Assembly: GCF_000002075.1 (NCBI RefSeq)
Contig: NW_004797295.1
Coordinates: 1,685,358-1,749,357, forward strand
Direction: 5' to 3'
DNA length: 64,000 bases
Source: Aplysia californica
Lineage: Eukaryota; Mollusca; Gastropoda; Aplysiida; Aplysiidae
Under the pieces are notes generated by a model. That model had not been told where the DNA came from. It saw only the letters and a program-made list of their open reading frames with translations, and made no database searches. Shown here piece after piece: positions 1 to 13,313 of this stretch; positions within the stretch are counted from its first letter, which is position 1, and each line of letters opens with the position of its first letter. The position numbers and the translations under genes are program-made.

Positions 1-629
1 GGTCAGAATGTTCATGGGAAAGGAAGAAGCACCTAAGCCAATCAAAAGCATTAAGTGATTGACATGAAAAGCCAGTGCTCACATGCATTCTTATATGCCC
101 CCGTTGAAGGGTGTAGTTAAAGACTGGCCAACGAGCTCCTTGTGCTTGGAAGTGGGCATAGCTTTGTGACATCAAGAATAAGAAGAGCCTGAGAGCATCA
201 AACTTTCATGCAGCCATATCCCTCTGCCCTTTTCTCTCTCTCTCCACCCATCTTACAGTGTCTTATTTGACTTAGTAAAAATACAGTTCTACTCTTGCCT
301 TACTAAGACTAAGAAGCAATTGCATTCACTAACAATTAACACTTTATCTAGCCAATCATGAGGCGGTCAGAGACAAGCTAGGACCAACATCATTCCTTCA
401 CCATAATGAACAATAGAGAGTAAAATGTTTCAGCCACCTCTCAAAAATGCGCCCAAACCAAATAGCATAAGATACAAATGTAAACGATGTCAAGTGCCTC
501 ATTTCCTGAGATCCCCAAAAGCAACTTGAAATGTGATTTTTTAACTAGATACCACAGTGTACGCTTTCTACTCAAATGTTTCTCTAGCCTTGTCTTTGTT
601 GACATGACTACAGACAGGCTACTACTTAC

Positions 630-729
630 CTTGCTTGAATTGGTCGCGAAGGTGTAGAAAAGTGAAATGTTTGTTTTTGCTTGGAACTTATCATTCTGTA
701 AAGTGAATGTTGAGCCATAGTCACTGGAC
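630..729 (-). CDS. SORL1: SORL1-like internal exon: first VPS10 beta-propeller strand
   Basis: 100 nt: one base plus 33 codons. The acceptor is a long pyrimidine tract ending ttgactttctctag and the donor is AAG|gtaagt. It encodes [15 protein letters not shown] and then [14 protein letters not shown]. The S-x-DYG-x-x-F pattern is the Asp-box-like signature repeated through VPS10 propellers. It ends in phase 0. Confidence 0.62.
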
Positions 730-3700
730 CTAGAGAAAGTCAACAAAAAGAAAAGATTTTAAAAATTTTAAGGTCACACATGCGTTTTTGGGGTCCAGTT
801 TGGGTCAAAACAATGTTCTTTGGTTTTTAAGAAACTTCCCTAGAAAATGATGTGCTTAATCGAAGGAAAATACTCCCAAAGCTCTATTTCAAATAGATAG
901 CTCCCTTACGTTTGTAACATTATGAACCAATACAATACTTTAGAGCAATTTTGAGATGTTTTTGCTCCTTTCTGCAAAATGTTCATTTTTTGGCTTTAAA
1001 AGCTAAAAACTCAAAAAACATTCAAGAATAAGACATTAAATTTGGAGGGTAACTGCATCATGCAATTCCAAATAAAATGATGCTAGCTCTAAAAAAAAAA
1101 TTTTAACAATTTTTTTACTCTGCTGTTTTAAAACTATTTTCGTCATTCGCTAATATGCAAGTTTTCTAAAAGTAATAAAATTATTAATATTCACAATTTT
1201 AAGAAAAGCTAGCGTCATTTTCTTAAGATTAGTGAGCAAAGTACAAATATGTAATTAGTTCATAGATAGCATGGATGGTTTTTGAGTTTTTTGCTTTTGA
1301 AAATGGTCCTTCAGTTAGCCCGGTTTCACTCTAATTTGCCATTTGTGTGATTATCTTATTATAATGGAGCTAAGCAGGTTTGTGGGGTCAGTAAAAACTT
1401 TTAACACAGGTGCCCATAAAATCTACAAAATTATGATTCAGACAAGAATTGCCCCAAAGGGTTACGTGGGCATATTTTCAAAGTTTGGAAACTACCTTTT
1501 GATTTTTCAGGTTTGATGTTTTTCCTGTACATCGAAGCTCTCAGACATTTTCACTCTGCCATTAGTCATTTCATATTTTACTGGGAACTACTTCCGTTTC
1601 ATATTGTGCTTCTTCGTGCATGTGAGTAGTTCGCAAGAACAGAAGTGCGATTTGTGCTTTGTCGTGTGTGTGCCACAGACCTCTACTTTTTCAAAGTAGT
1701 TAACACGGACACAAGTGCAGTTTGTGTTTTGTCGTGTGTGTGCGACAGATTTGTACTTTTATGCAGTAGTTAGCAAGAACAGAAGTGCCGTTTGTGTTTT
1801 GTTGTGTGTGTATGCCACATAGTTCTATTTCAGCTGCTTCTATTGGCCAACGGAATATTAGTTTTTTTGACTGAGAACTACTTCCATTCCATATTGTGCT
1901 TCATCGAGTAAATGGATCAAGTTGCACATCAAATCAAGACGCATGCAACCAACTTGGACTGCTCAATGGTGACACTGAGAAGGATGCAGCAATGCAAGTA
2001 GCATCTCCCATAAGATTTGGACCCCAGTTACGTCTTGCCTTTACAACCATTCTCATCTATTGTTGCCCAGCTGATCCTCTCTCATTTTGGCACAAGCACA
2101 AATTGGAACTGTGCCGGGACATCATGATGAGAGACAAGGTCACAGAGTTGAATCCGAAGATTGAGAACTAAGTGTCGTTACAACTTCAGCACATTCTTGA
2201 TAATGGTGGGTTGAATCAGCATAAAGACTTTCAGCTGCCACCTGCAGAACATAGTCACGCTGAGGGAGAACAACCAAGAATTGTCCACGACGATTTAAAT
2301 TTTGACACAAACAACCTGAGAGAGAAGGTGAGTCAAGAGTACCCAAAGCTTAATGAAGAAAAAAAGGTCGTGTATGATGCTGTGATAGAGTCAGTTGTAC
2401 AGAAGCGAGGCAAGATATTTGCCCTGGAGGCAAGTGGAGGGACTGGGAAGACCCACACTATAAACCTGATTACCTGATTCTTGCGGTTGTCCATTCTTTT
2501 AAGAAGATCACCCTTGCTACAGTTCTGTCAGGCATTGCAACAACTCTGCTCTCAAATGGCAGAACATTACACAGCAGATGCAAAATACCTGTGTGTGTGA
2601 ACAAACAGTCCATGAGCAGTGTGAGTCCCCGAGATGCCAGTGGCAATTTATTATGCCAAACAGAGCTGCTCATCATTGATGAAGTATCAATGGGCCACAA
2701 ATACATCTTTAAAGCCACAGACCGAACACTTCAGGACATGTGGGAATAACTCTCTGTTCCGTGGGCTGACTGTGCTGATGTTGGGTGACAGGCGCCAAAT
2801 ACTATCAGTAGTTCGCCAAGGCTCAAGATCACAGATAGTCAATGCAACCCTGAAATCATCATATCTGTGGGAGCATGTTAATGTGCTCAGACTGACTAGA
2901 AACATGAGGGTTTTGCTTACAGGTGAGACTGCTGATTTCTCCAACTATCTACTGAACATTGGTGATGGCAAGCACAATGTATGCAAGCAAATCGGGGAGT
3001 TTGTGATAAGCGAACGAGAGTTGATAAATTTTGTCTTCTGTAACATGCAGTCTAACACAAATCCTGACTGGCTGGCTTCCTGCTACATTATCTGTCCCAC
3101 CAACACAGAAGTAGACAGAATCAACTACATGATCATGCAGTCCTTTCCTGGAGAAAAAAAAGTCTACAGGAGCAGTGATTCGGTGGAAGAAAATGAACAC
3201 CAATACCCCATCGAATTTATCAGTTTTCTATGTCCGTCAGGTATGCCACCTCACAAACTGACATTGTCATGTTGCTGAGAAATTTGGATCTCACAAATGG
3301 CCATTGCATTGGGACTCGATATGTGGTTCAACACCTTCATCAACATGTAATTGATGTAGTCGTTGCTTGCGGTCCACATGCCGGAAAGCGACTTTTCATC
3401 CCAAGGATTCACCTCATGCCTTCAGACAACATATTTCCCTTCCATATGCGACGGAAACAATTTCCTGTTAGACCTGCTTTTGCAATGACTGCCAACAAAG
3501 CTCAGGGACAGACTTTGAAAAACATAGGGGTTTCTTTACAAGGCGACTTTTTTCACATTGACAATTATATGTCGCAATGAGTAGTGTTGGGTCCAGGGAC
3601 TCTATTAGGATACATGCAAACAGACCTGCAGCCCGGGACGGAGTTCCAGATGGTGCATATACCAGCAATGTTGTCTACACAGAGGTCCTACAGCAATGAA

Positions 3701-4655
3701 TCAGGTACCGGTACAAATATTTTATCTTCGGCTTTCTATCACTATATTACCGTTTGTAGAACGGGTCTGAGTCTAGTGTAACTAATAATGATTCCCAAAA
3801 CTGCATATTTTTAATCCTTGAATGGAATACTTTGAGAAAATAAGGAAAAACAAGTAAAAATAACTTTATTGTAGATTTTGGAGCTAAGAAGTAGAGTGTG
3901 GCCCTCAAAAAAATCTCTCTCTGCTAATTTACCAAGACAACTGTAAAAGAGAAAAGAATTTGACTGTCATCTATTTTAGCAACACGGAGCAAGTAATTGA
4001 AGATAACAATAAACCGAAGGGTGAAGTCAAGATTGCACTCTTAATGAAAGAAAATGGTGTAACTGCAAAGGACACTACAATAGAGTGCAGTTCATTGATT
4101 TTTCTCATACACTAAAACTTAAACACAAACACCAACAACACAGGACAAAGACAGGAGACCAATACTGCATGAACATGTAATTGTCAGCCCATTAACATGA
4201 TTTTAACACATTGAATACAACTAGGTTAATTAGTCAGTCACCAAGGTCTAAAACTTTTACTGTCTTCTTATCATATTAGGTCAGACCTTGAAAATAAATA
4301 AAAAGAATCAGATAAATACAACAGCAATGAATGGAAGAAACAAAAACATATAAAGCATCACCAGCAATATTTAGCACAACCGATATCTGTAAAAGAATAT
4401 CTCGAACAACTGAGTACTTGTATAAACACATAGTATTATTATAATAGTCCTTCCTTACTTAACATTTTTTCATAATTGGCCACCCTACCTCCATACTTGA
4501 CTGTCAAGTACAAGGCTTTTTCCACTTGAGGAGTCCAGACGAAAAGTCAACACAAAGATTTTCTGAGAAAGAAAATATTCTGAATAAACAAGGTATCTTC
4601 GGGCATCGACACAATTTCATTGACTCTTTGTGTTCGGCGTCTGTGCATGTAAGCA

Positions 4656-4736
<81 letters not shown>

Positions 4737-4791
4737 ATATGAGAGAGAGAGAGAGAGAGAGAGTGTGTGTGTGCTGACGAGTGTGTGTGTG

Positions 4792-4822
<31 letters not shown>

Positions 4823-7800
4823 TTGTGTGTGTTGTGTGTACCAAGCTGCAACAAATTTTTCTTTGTGAACTTTGTGGAGATCAATAAATTCTTAACATAT
4901 CTTAATTGTACTTGACAAAATTAACTCGACTTGAGAAGCACGCCAGTCCAATACTGAGACGATATTTAGGGAAAAACACTTTCTCAGGAGTTTTTTTTCC
5001 CAGTTGATAAACTTAAGAATTTTTCTCCTGGAAATACTGAATTAAATCAAACAGCAGAATCTAGAACATCTGCCTCACAACTTTACTTTGTTTTAAAATC
5101 TAGCTGAATTAATATAGATTACACTTTTATTTGTCCCAGAAGGGCGCTTTGGTTTACAATGGCAAACATACATGAATACATACATATATATATATGCGTA
5201 TTATAAATACATACATACATAAAATAAATACATGTACAAATACATACATAATTACACAATATTACACAAATACAGAACAGTTTACAACCATGCCATTGTC
5301 AGTCGCCACTGTGCAGCACCCTGTATTTTTTAGCTAGGGTTGTCGTGTCTTGCTCAAGGACACAACCCAGTGACCACCTATCTGTTCCCCATGTCACCGA
5401 CACTTGCTTGACATTACTTGAGTCTAAACTCACTACTTACTTAGCCACTGGAGCCCCCATGGCCTTTCACGAAAAAATAGTTATGTTCACTTCTACTATT
5501 CTTCAAGTATATCAAAGATAACAATTGCAACTTTCAAGCCCAAAATTTCAAATAACACTGATTCTTGAATTAAGGAAACATACTGAAATGGTTCTGCTAT
5601 TAGTAATAAAAATTCAACATTTATGTCATGCATAGATGTGACCTGATGTTTTGATTTTTAGCAGTTCAAGTTCCGACAAGTCCCACATTACTTATAAGAA
5701 GTATGGAATATTCCAAAGTTTATCTTATCTGGAGCCCTTTTTAATCGCATACTTACGTATACTTCTCATCATACATGATTATAGATTTTATTCTCTTTCC
5801 CTTGCACTCCCCTTAGAATTTCAGAGATAAGTTAAAATTCAACCAAGGGAAACTGAAACTCAGGATTTTGCATTTTTATACAAAAATAATTATCATGACC
5901 ATCCCATTAGCCTGAAAATAAAGTGTCAAAAGGTTTTGGTCAACCATATGCTTCTCTCAATATTAAAATTATAGTTCATTTATGATTTCAATCAGTTGGT
6001 TTGTTTCTTTTTTTAGTTAATTTTGGGGGACTCAATTTATTCATTTGCAATTAAAATAATTAGTGGGGGAGGGGGTATATTCCCATGCTCAAAGGCATAG
6101 TATAGGTGCTCTCATAAAATAAAAAATGTCCAAGTATTGTTCTGTGTTCTGACAGTCAAGGGGGTGTATCACTTTTTTTTGCATTAGGTTTTTTTTCAGT
6201 CTCCTGATCCAAGGCAAGACATGATGTACAGTAATCCTTTCATTGGAAAAAGAGAAAATCTTAAAGATGAGGTGTGCAATTGTAGCAATTAATTTTAATC
6301 AAGACACCATCGCATTAAATTTTTTTAATGAAAATCCAAGAGGAGAGGGTCTGGCTCTTCTGGCTGCTCGGGTAAATTCTAAATTAAACAACCCAATTCA
6401 GAAGAAAACAAACGTTAGTGTGTAAACTAACTGAAACCATAAATGAACTATAATTTTAATATCCATCACAGTCTATGTGTCTAAGCTTTTACGTGATAGT
6501 CTATTGTCAATGAAAGAGAAACTTCATATAAAAAACTGTTTTAATTGTACAATGCCCAGTGTGGAATTTAACCTTAACCAAAAAAAATAAAAAAATGCAT
6601 CCCTTGAGTTCAACCTTGTAAGACCGACCAGTAAAAAATGCAGTGCTTGAGTTCAGACTAAACCCAGCCAGGCACACTGCTTGTTCCTGCAACCATTTCC
6701 TTCTTCAATGGTTGGCTTGACTATGATTTTTAAAAAGACTGACATAACCTAGATTAGCTTTGTTTCTAGCACAGAGTGTGTGTCAACACATACTTTCACT
6801 AAAAGCGCGAAACAATGTGAACACGAGGAGGCTGTTAAGTGCAGCTGTGCAAATGGGCAGGAACTATTGGAGAAGACTGTGTACAAGAAAGGGAAAGACT
6901 ATACACAGATAATAACCTGGAAAATACTAAGGATATAATTTGATAATAAATGTAGCCTGAATATATATTATATATACCGTGCTCTGCGTACAATTTGAAA
7001 TAGGAGGTTGATTTAGGATTCTGCCTGCAAATTAAAACCATAAAATACATTTAATATTCAGCATTAATCTCTGTACGAAGTGTATGTTGAACATGATTAA
7101 CCATAGGCTTAAGGCGTGGCTCACTCACTGTCAGCCCCTCACATTCAAGCTTCCTTTAAAAAAAATCTTATCACCCAAAGTGTTTCGGAGCTGGTCCCAT
7201 AAAAATATCTTTTAAAATATTGATAAGCGACTGATATAAAGTTTGTGTAAAATAAAATGAACAAGAAAAGTCTCTATCCATAATACTTGAGCATGAGATG
7301 CGGGTGAAAGTAAAATAATATTGAGGGGTATGTAACTATTGTCTTTATGAATCAATTGAGCATTGTTTGAGTTACGAATCTTGATAACCAAACAAAATTA
7401 ATAATTTTTTCCGGATGACCCAAAATGAATTTTGGCATGATGGCAAACAACCTTGCAACATTTTCCAACTTTTGGACATGGGCCAGATCGGATCAAGACA
7501 TTTCTAGTGCTGAAAACCATGACAGCAATGCAATGCTGACCCACATTATGTAGAAGGTTCAGAGTTTAGTAGCGGCTAATAATAATAATGAAAGGCAGTT
7601 GGGATTAGTAAGTGAACTTACCAATCCAGGTGTAAGCCTAGTAGTTTCATTTTTAACCCTTTCGCTGCCAGGGGTATGCATTCCTACTGTCAGCACTGAA
7701 TTTCAGCTGAGCTCGCTACCCAGGACAGCAGCCTGATGTCTCAGTTTTAACTCACTGACTACTGGGCCCTTTCACCAGTCACGAGAGCTGAAGACTGGGG

Positions 7801-10800
7801 TTTTTGGGAGTATTTCCAAACACCACCCCAACTCTCAGAATTCATCATCATCATCAATGCTTTTCACCCCTGGCAGGGTAAAGACCACACACAAGCTCCT
7901 TCCATTTATCTCTGTCCTGGGCTATCCTTCCAAGCTCGTTCCACGTGAGCTTCATCTCCTCATGTCCCTTTCCGTGCATCTCCTCCATGTTTCCCATGGC
8001 CTACCCCTGCCTCGTGCTCCTTGTGGGTTCCACTGCAGTGTCTGTCTTGTGATGTTTCCGCTGGGGCTTTCTTAAGGTGTGTCCCATCCATCGCCACTTT
8101 CTTAGTCCTATTTTTACTTTTATACCCTTTTGTCCTGTCCTTTCCCACAGCTCTTCATTTCTTATTCTATCCTGCCACTTAATTTTTAGAATACTCCTCA
8201 TACATCTGTTGATGAAAGTCTGGACTTTATTCAGTACTGTCTTTGTTGTCTTCCAAGTTTCGCAGCCATAGAGGAGCACAGACTTGACGTTGGAGTTAAA
8301 AAGTCGAATCTTGGTGCGCAGTGAGATGTTGCTTGCCTTCCAGACTTTTGATAACTGATTGAATGCTGACCTTGCCTTGGCGGTTCTTGCTTTAACATCT
8401 GCCTCGGTTTCACCTTTACCATCAATGACACTTCAGAGGTAGGTAAAGGAGTCCACTTCTTCCAGGGGAGTGTCTTCCGCTGTCACAGCAGGGCTTGAAA
8501 CTTTTCCTAGCTTCACTACTTTTGACTTGCCTGGATGTATACGTAGGCCAACACTCCTTGATAGGCTGTTGAGTTCCTTGGTCTTTTCTTGCATCTGAGC
8601 ATGTGTGTAAGAGAGCAGTGCAAGGTCATCTGCGAAGTCCAAGTCGTCCAGCTGCTGCCAAGGGATCCACTGTATTCCATTATGCTTGCCTCTGGTGGCT
8701 TCTTTCATGACCCAGTCAATTGCCAGTATGAAGAGAAAAGGTGAGAGCAAGCATCCTTGTCGTACTCTGTCGGTACCTGGAATGGTTCTGAGAGTTGTCC
8801 TTTGTGGAAGACTTGGCAGTTTGTTCTATTATAGGTGGCCTTCACAAGCTTGACGATTTTGTCAGGTACTTCAAAATGCTGCATGAGTTTCCACAGAGTT
8901 TCCCTGTTCACGCTGTCAACACCTTTTCATAATCAATGAAGTTGACCACGAGTGGTGAATTCCATTCAAGCGATTGCTCAACAATGATGCGCAGAGTAGC
9001 GATCTGGTCCACACAAGATCGGTTTTTGCTGAATCCTGCCAGGTTTCCCCGGAGCTTCTCGTCTGTTGCCAGCTTGATTCTCTCCAGGATTATCCTGTTA
9101 AAGACTTTCCCAGGTATGGACAGGAGTGTAATGCCTCTGTAGTTGTTACAATTGCTGAGGTTTTTGGCAGCTTGACTAGGTGGCCTTCCTTCCAGTCTGA
9201 GTCTGATGGTATTTCCTCCTTTTGCCAAACCTTTTCAAATACAGCATAGAGAATTTCCACTATCGTATCTTCATCTGCCTTAAGGGTTTTCGGTGGTATA
9301 TGGTCGGGACCAGCTGCCTTGTGGGACTTCAGTGTTTTTATAGCAGCTGCAATTTCCTCTCTTGAAGGTGGTTCCATAACTATTGGGAGGTAATTTCTGG
9401 CTGGAAGAATTTCTGGTTGGTTTTCTGGAGGTGGTCTGTTCAAGAGTTGATCAAAGTGTTCTCTCCATCTGTTAAGTTGCCCCTCTGGGTTGAAAATAGT
9501 CTTTCCCTCTTTGTCTTTCACTGGTAGAGTGGGCTTGCTGAACCTACCTGAAAGAGTTTTTGTTGTCTGGTGTACAATCCGCAAGTGCCTGTCAGTTGCT
9601 GCTTTCTCTGCCTTTTTGGCCACACCATTCAGGTAGGTATTCTTGTCCTTCTTAATGGAATTCTTTACCTCCTGGTTTACTTCGGCGTACTCTTGTTGTG
9701 CATCGAGTTTCTCAGTTCGGGTACGGCTGTTGTTGACTTGGGCCTTCAGCTCTCTTCTTCTTTTAACTTTGTCTAGAGAGTCCTGTGAAATCCATTCATT
9801 CCTGGTGTTGTCTTTGGGTCCTAAAGTGTTTTGGCAAGTTGCATTCACTGCCTCTTTTATCTTGTCCCAGTGTTCGTTGACTTTAAATTCATCCAGATCT
9901 TGAAGGGCTTGAAATCTGTTCTTCAGTTCCAACTTGAACTCATTCTTCTTTACTGAGTCTTTCAGAGTGCTTACTTCCAGTTGTGACTTGTGCATACCTT
10001 CTCAGTTTCAGTTTCATCTTTCCAAGGATCAAATGGTGGTCTGATGCGACGTCTGCTCCTCGTAAGACTCGGACGTCCTCCAGTGAGCGTCTAAACTTTC
10101 GGGAGATGCAGAAATGGTCAATCTGGTTTTCCGTTTTGAGGTTCGGGGAGACCCAAGTGGCCTTGTGAATCCTTTTATGTGGGAAGATTGTTCCTCCAAT
10201 AACCAGGTTGTTGAATGTACAGAAGTTTTGGAACCTTTCTCCATTGTTATTTGCCTCTCCTAATCCATGCCTGCCTCATAGTGACTATTGTCCGAACTTA
10301 TCTTTGCATTTAGATCTCCCATGACAATGTTGATGCCCTTACCAGGAAGTTTGTCGATCACACTCTGCAGGTGGTTGTAGAAGTCATCTTTATTGCCCTC
10401 TTCTGCATCATTGGTTGGAGCGTACACTTGTATGACGTTCATGTTTATAACCTTCTTCCTACCATCTCTTACCTTGAGTTCTTTCCTGGTTCCTTATGAG
10501 GCCATGATGATCCTTGGACCATGCATTTCCCAGCCCCTGAATGTCTTTTGAGCTGCTTTGGATAAGATCATCCCTACTCCTTCCCTGTGAGGTCCATCAC
10601 TGTCATTTCCTGAATAAATGAAAAGCTCCCCCTCTTTCATTCACTTTTGTCCAGACTGGTTCAAGTGGGTCTCGCTGATTCCCAGTATGTGTAGTTAGTA
10701 TTGGTGCATCTCTTGGAGGACTTGTGCAGTTTTTCCAGCCTCATAAAGGGTCCAAACGTTCCACGAGCCAATCCGAAGAGACTTGGACTTGAATGATGGT

Positions 10801-13279
10801 GGAGGCTTCTGCCCAGCAGCTTCCTTCCGGCTTTCATTGCCTTGCGTCACAAACTCTCCATTCAAAGAAGATCCACGACCAGCCAAGCAGAGATAATGGT
10901 TTTTGCTTGTATGTGTTTCTGTAACAGGCTCTTTTTACGAGAGAGGCTGTTAGCCTCGTGACTCAACCCCCGACCTGGAGGCAGGATGACTCTGTTTCAG
11001 GAGTCACCACCTGGTTTGCCTTCTAATTGCCTCATATGACACGCTAGCATCACGTCAATCCCATTCTTCTCAATGCCGGGGCTGCACGGCCGTCTCAGAA
11101 TTACCCGATTGTAATTATTTTTGACACAATAAAGTTACATTCAAGCTTAATCTAATACAAAAAACTTAAGTTGTCTAGAAGTCTAATATTTTAATTTTTA
11201 TGATTTTTTTAACAAATTGGCATGAATTTGATTTTCTGAAAAATTTCCAGAGATGTGACAGATAGAATGAAATTCACAAAAACAACAAAAATAAAAGTTC
11301 AAAGTGTTCTGTTTTGATTTGTATGCATGTGTGAGTATTTGGTGAAAATATAAAAGCTGGGCTGTGCGTTGATTCAGACCCATACACTGAATTACATGAG
11401 ACAGATGTAGGGCACGATTTTGTGATTTCGTTGCGCTAACAACAGCATCAGTACTAGTGCTAGAACTAGCACTAAAACTACAACTCAGGCCGTGTTCGGG
11501 CACATATCCAGGGTTCTAGAGCTATTAGACACATTAAATTTAAATTCTGCGGCACTAGAACTAGTTACACAAACAGAAGTATCGAAAAGAGCGAAATTAT
11601 GAGATTCTTGTTCATGTGACTTCTTCGACTATTACTTCAACGCGAGTGTCAAATTACTATCAGCTGTATTGAAAAAATATAGCGTGAGTTCTGGTCAGTT
11701 CAACCCCAGTTGGGATGACTGTTCTTCACCTTCAATTACTAAAAACTTACGGCCCCAGAGATACGAAACTAAGTCTAAATAGCTCAGGACTGGCCAAACA
11801 AGGGCATGAGACAGATCACGCGATGCGGGCGGGATTTGTAAAGCGAAAAAAAAAGTTCCAAAGTTGATTATGCAGGGCCTGCAGGAACCATCGCGAGCAT
11901 CGCGGCAGGGGTCACGCATCTGTTGCGGGAACTGTCTGAAATGAGTTAATGGACACACGGTCTAGATCTAGCATTCTCATGACACATTTTGGACACCTGG
12001 TCTTTGACTGTTTCACCTTTCTCATTCTCTTTTTCATCCCATGTTACTCCTAATTTCGAATCAAAGTCAAAAAGTGAATTTATTTGCCTTGTTAAAGTCA
12101 TTTCGATGTTTACTTTTATGAGGACATGCTGCCGCCCCCAAGCCTAGATCAACGTTTATTGATTGCTTGCAAACCAAGCAGTAAAGAAATACTAGCAAAT
12201 TGGGTACTGATAATATGCGCGTCTTTTATTCCTGAATATGAATGTAAGCGGCCATTGTGGCTAAAACTCCGTAGAGAAGAATTAGAGCCAGGTTATTGTA
12301 ATGTCCATTACCATTAGGCAAACCATCTCTATTGCCTTGTAATTATGAAACCTGGCAATGGTAACCACTGGCAACTCGTAACCAAGCCGCGTAAGCAGTT
12401 ACGTAATTGTTGTCTTAGATGCAATCGTCACAGAATCTAGAAAAGAGAAGTTTCAGTAATAAAGCGTACGTCCACCGGTGTAGTTGTGTCTCTCCTGCTG
12501 CTTTCAATGTCTGTCTTCTAGATGTTGTGATTGTGATGTCCCGACAGTACAGTCATGCCATACATAATATGTAGGCCTAACGTTGAATAGGCAACCAGGG
12601 GCAGCAAATTTTTGCCAACTTCCGTGACATACACGGTACTGCACAGCGCAAAAAATTACCCATTTTCATGACGTACCGACGTAAGGCAACGAAGCGTTAA
12701 AAAGTATGTTTTTTTTCTCACAATTTCAATATGAAACAAGGATTAATTTTGAACACAAGTATGCATTACAAGGGTTAGAAGTGGCGATGGTGATGAGAAA
12801 AATAAATGTTGACAGTAAAAAATTATATTAACCAAACATGTGAAAGCAAATCAGCATAGTATAGCTATGATCATGTCATATACAGGTCAAGAGCATCCAT
12901 AAATTTCTGAAAGTGCAGCTTTTTATTTGAAAGCAATATTCCAATTTTTGTTTGATTCAAGAGTAAATAATATTTATACTGAGTCCAGTTACATCGTTTT
13001 GTTGATGCAAGACGACAAGAACTAATTTTAACTTGTTTTTCACTAAAAGCTTAACCGACGCTTTGACAAAATGAAATTAGATGTTTTCATTAATTTCCTA
13101 AATCCTTTCCAAGTTTTCAATGACAATAAAAAGTAAAACGACAGATCAGGTTAAAACAAAACAATACTGAGGCACCCTGTCACAGCCCATATATCGGCAA
13201 TGTCCGCACGGGGAGTGGACTCACACCGATATATCGGCAATACGTCCGGAAATAGTTAAAAATATATCATTCACAAAAA

Positions 13280-13313
<34 letters not shown>

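Noticed and set aside
4504-4887. Long frames on both strands over 4.5-4.9 kb
   Set aside because: They are translations of TG/GA microsatellite; no protein-like composition.
9090-9995. 301-codon minus-strand frame as a host gene
   Set aside because: It is the endonuclease/reverse-transcriptase linker and early RT of the LINE at 7843-11092.
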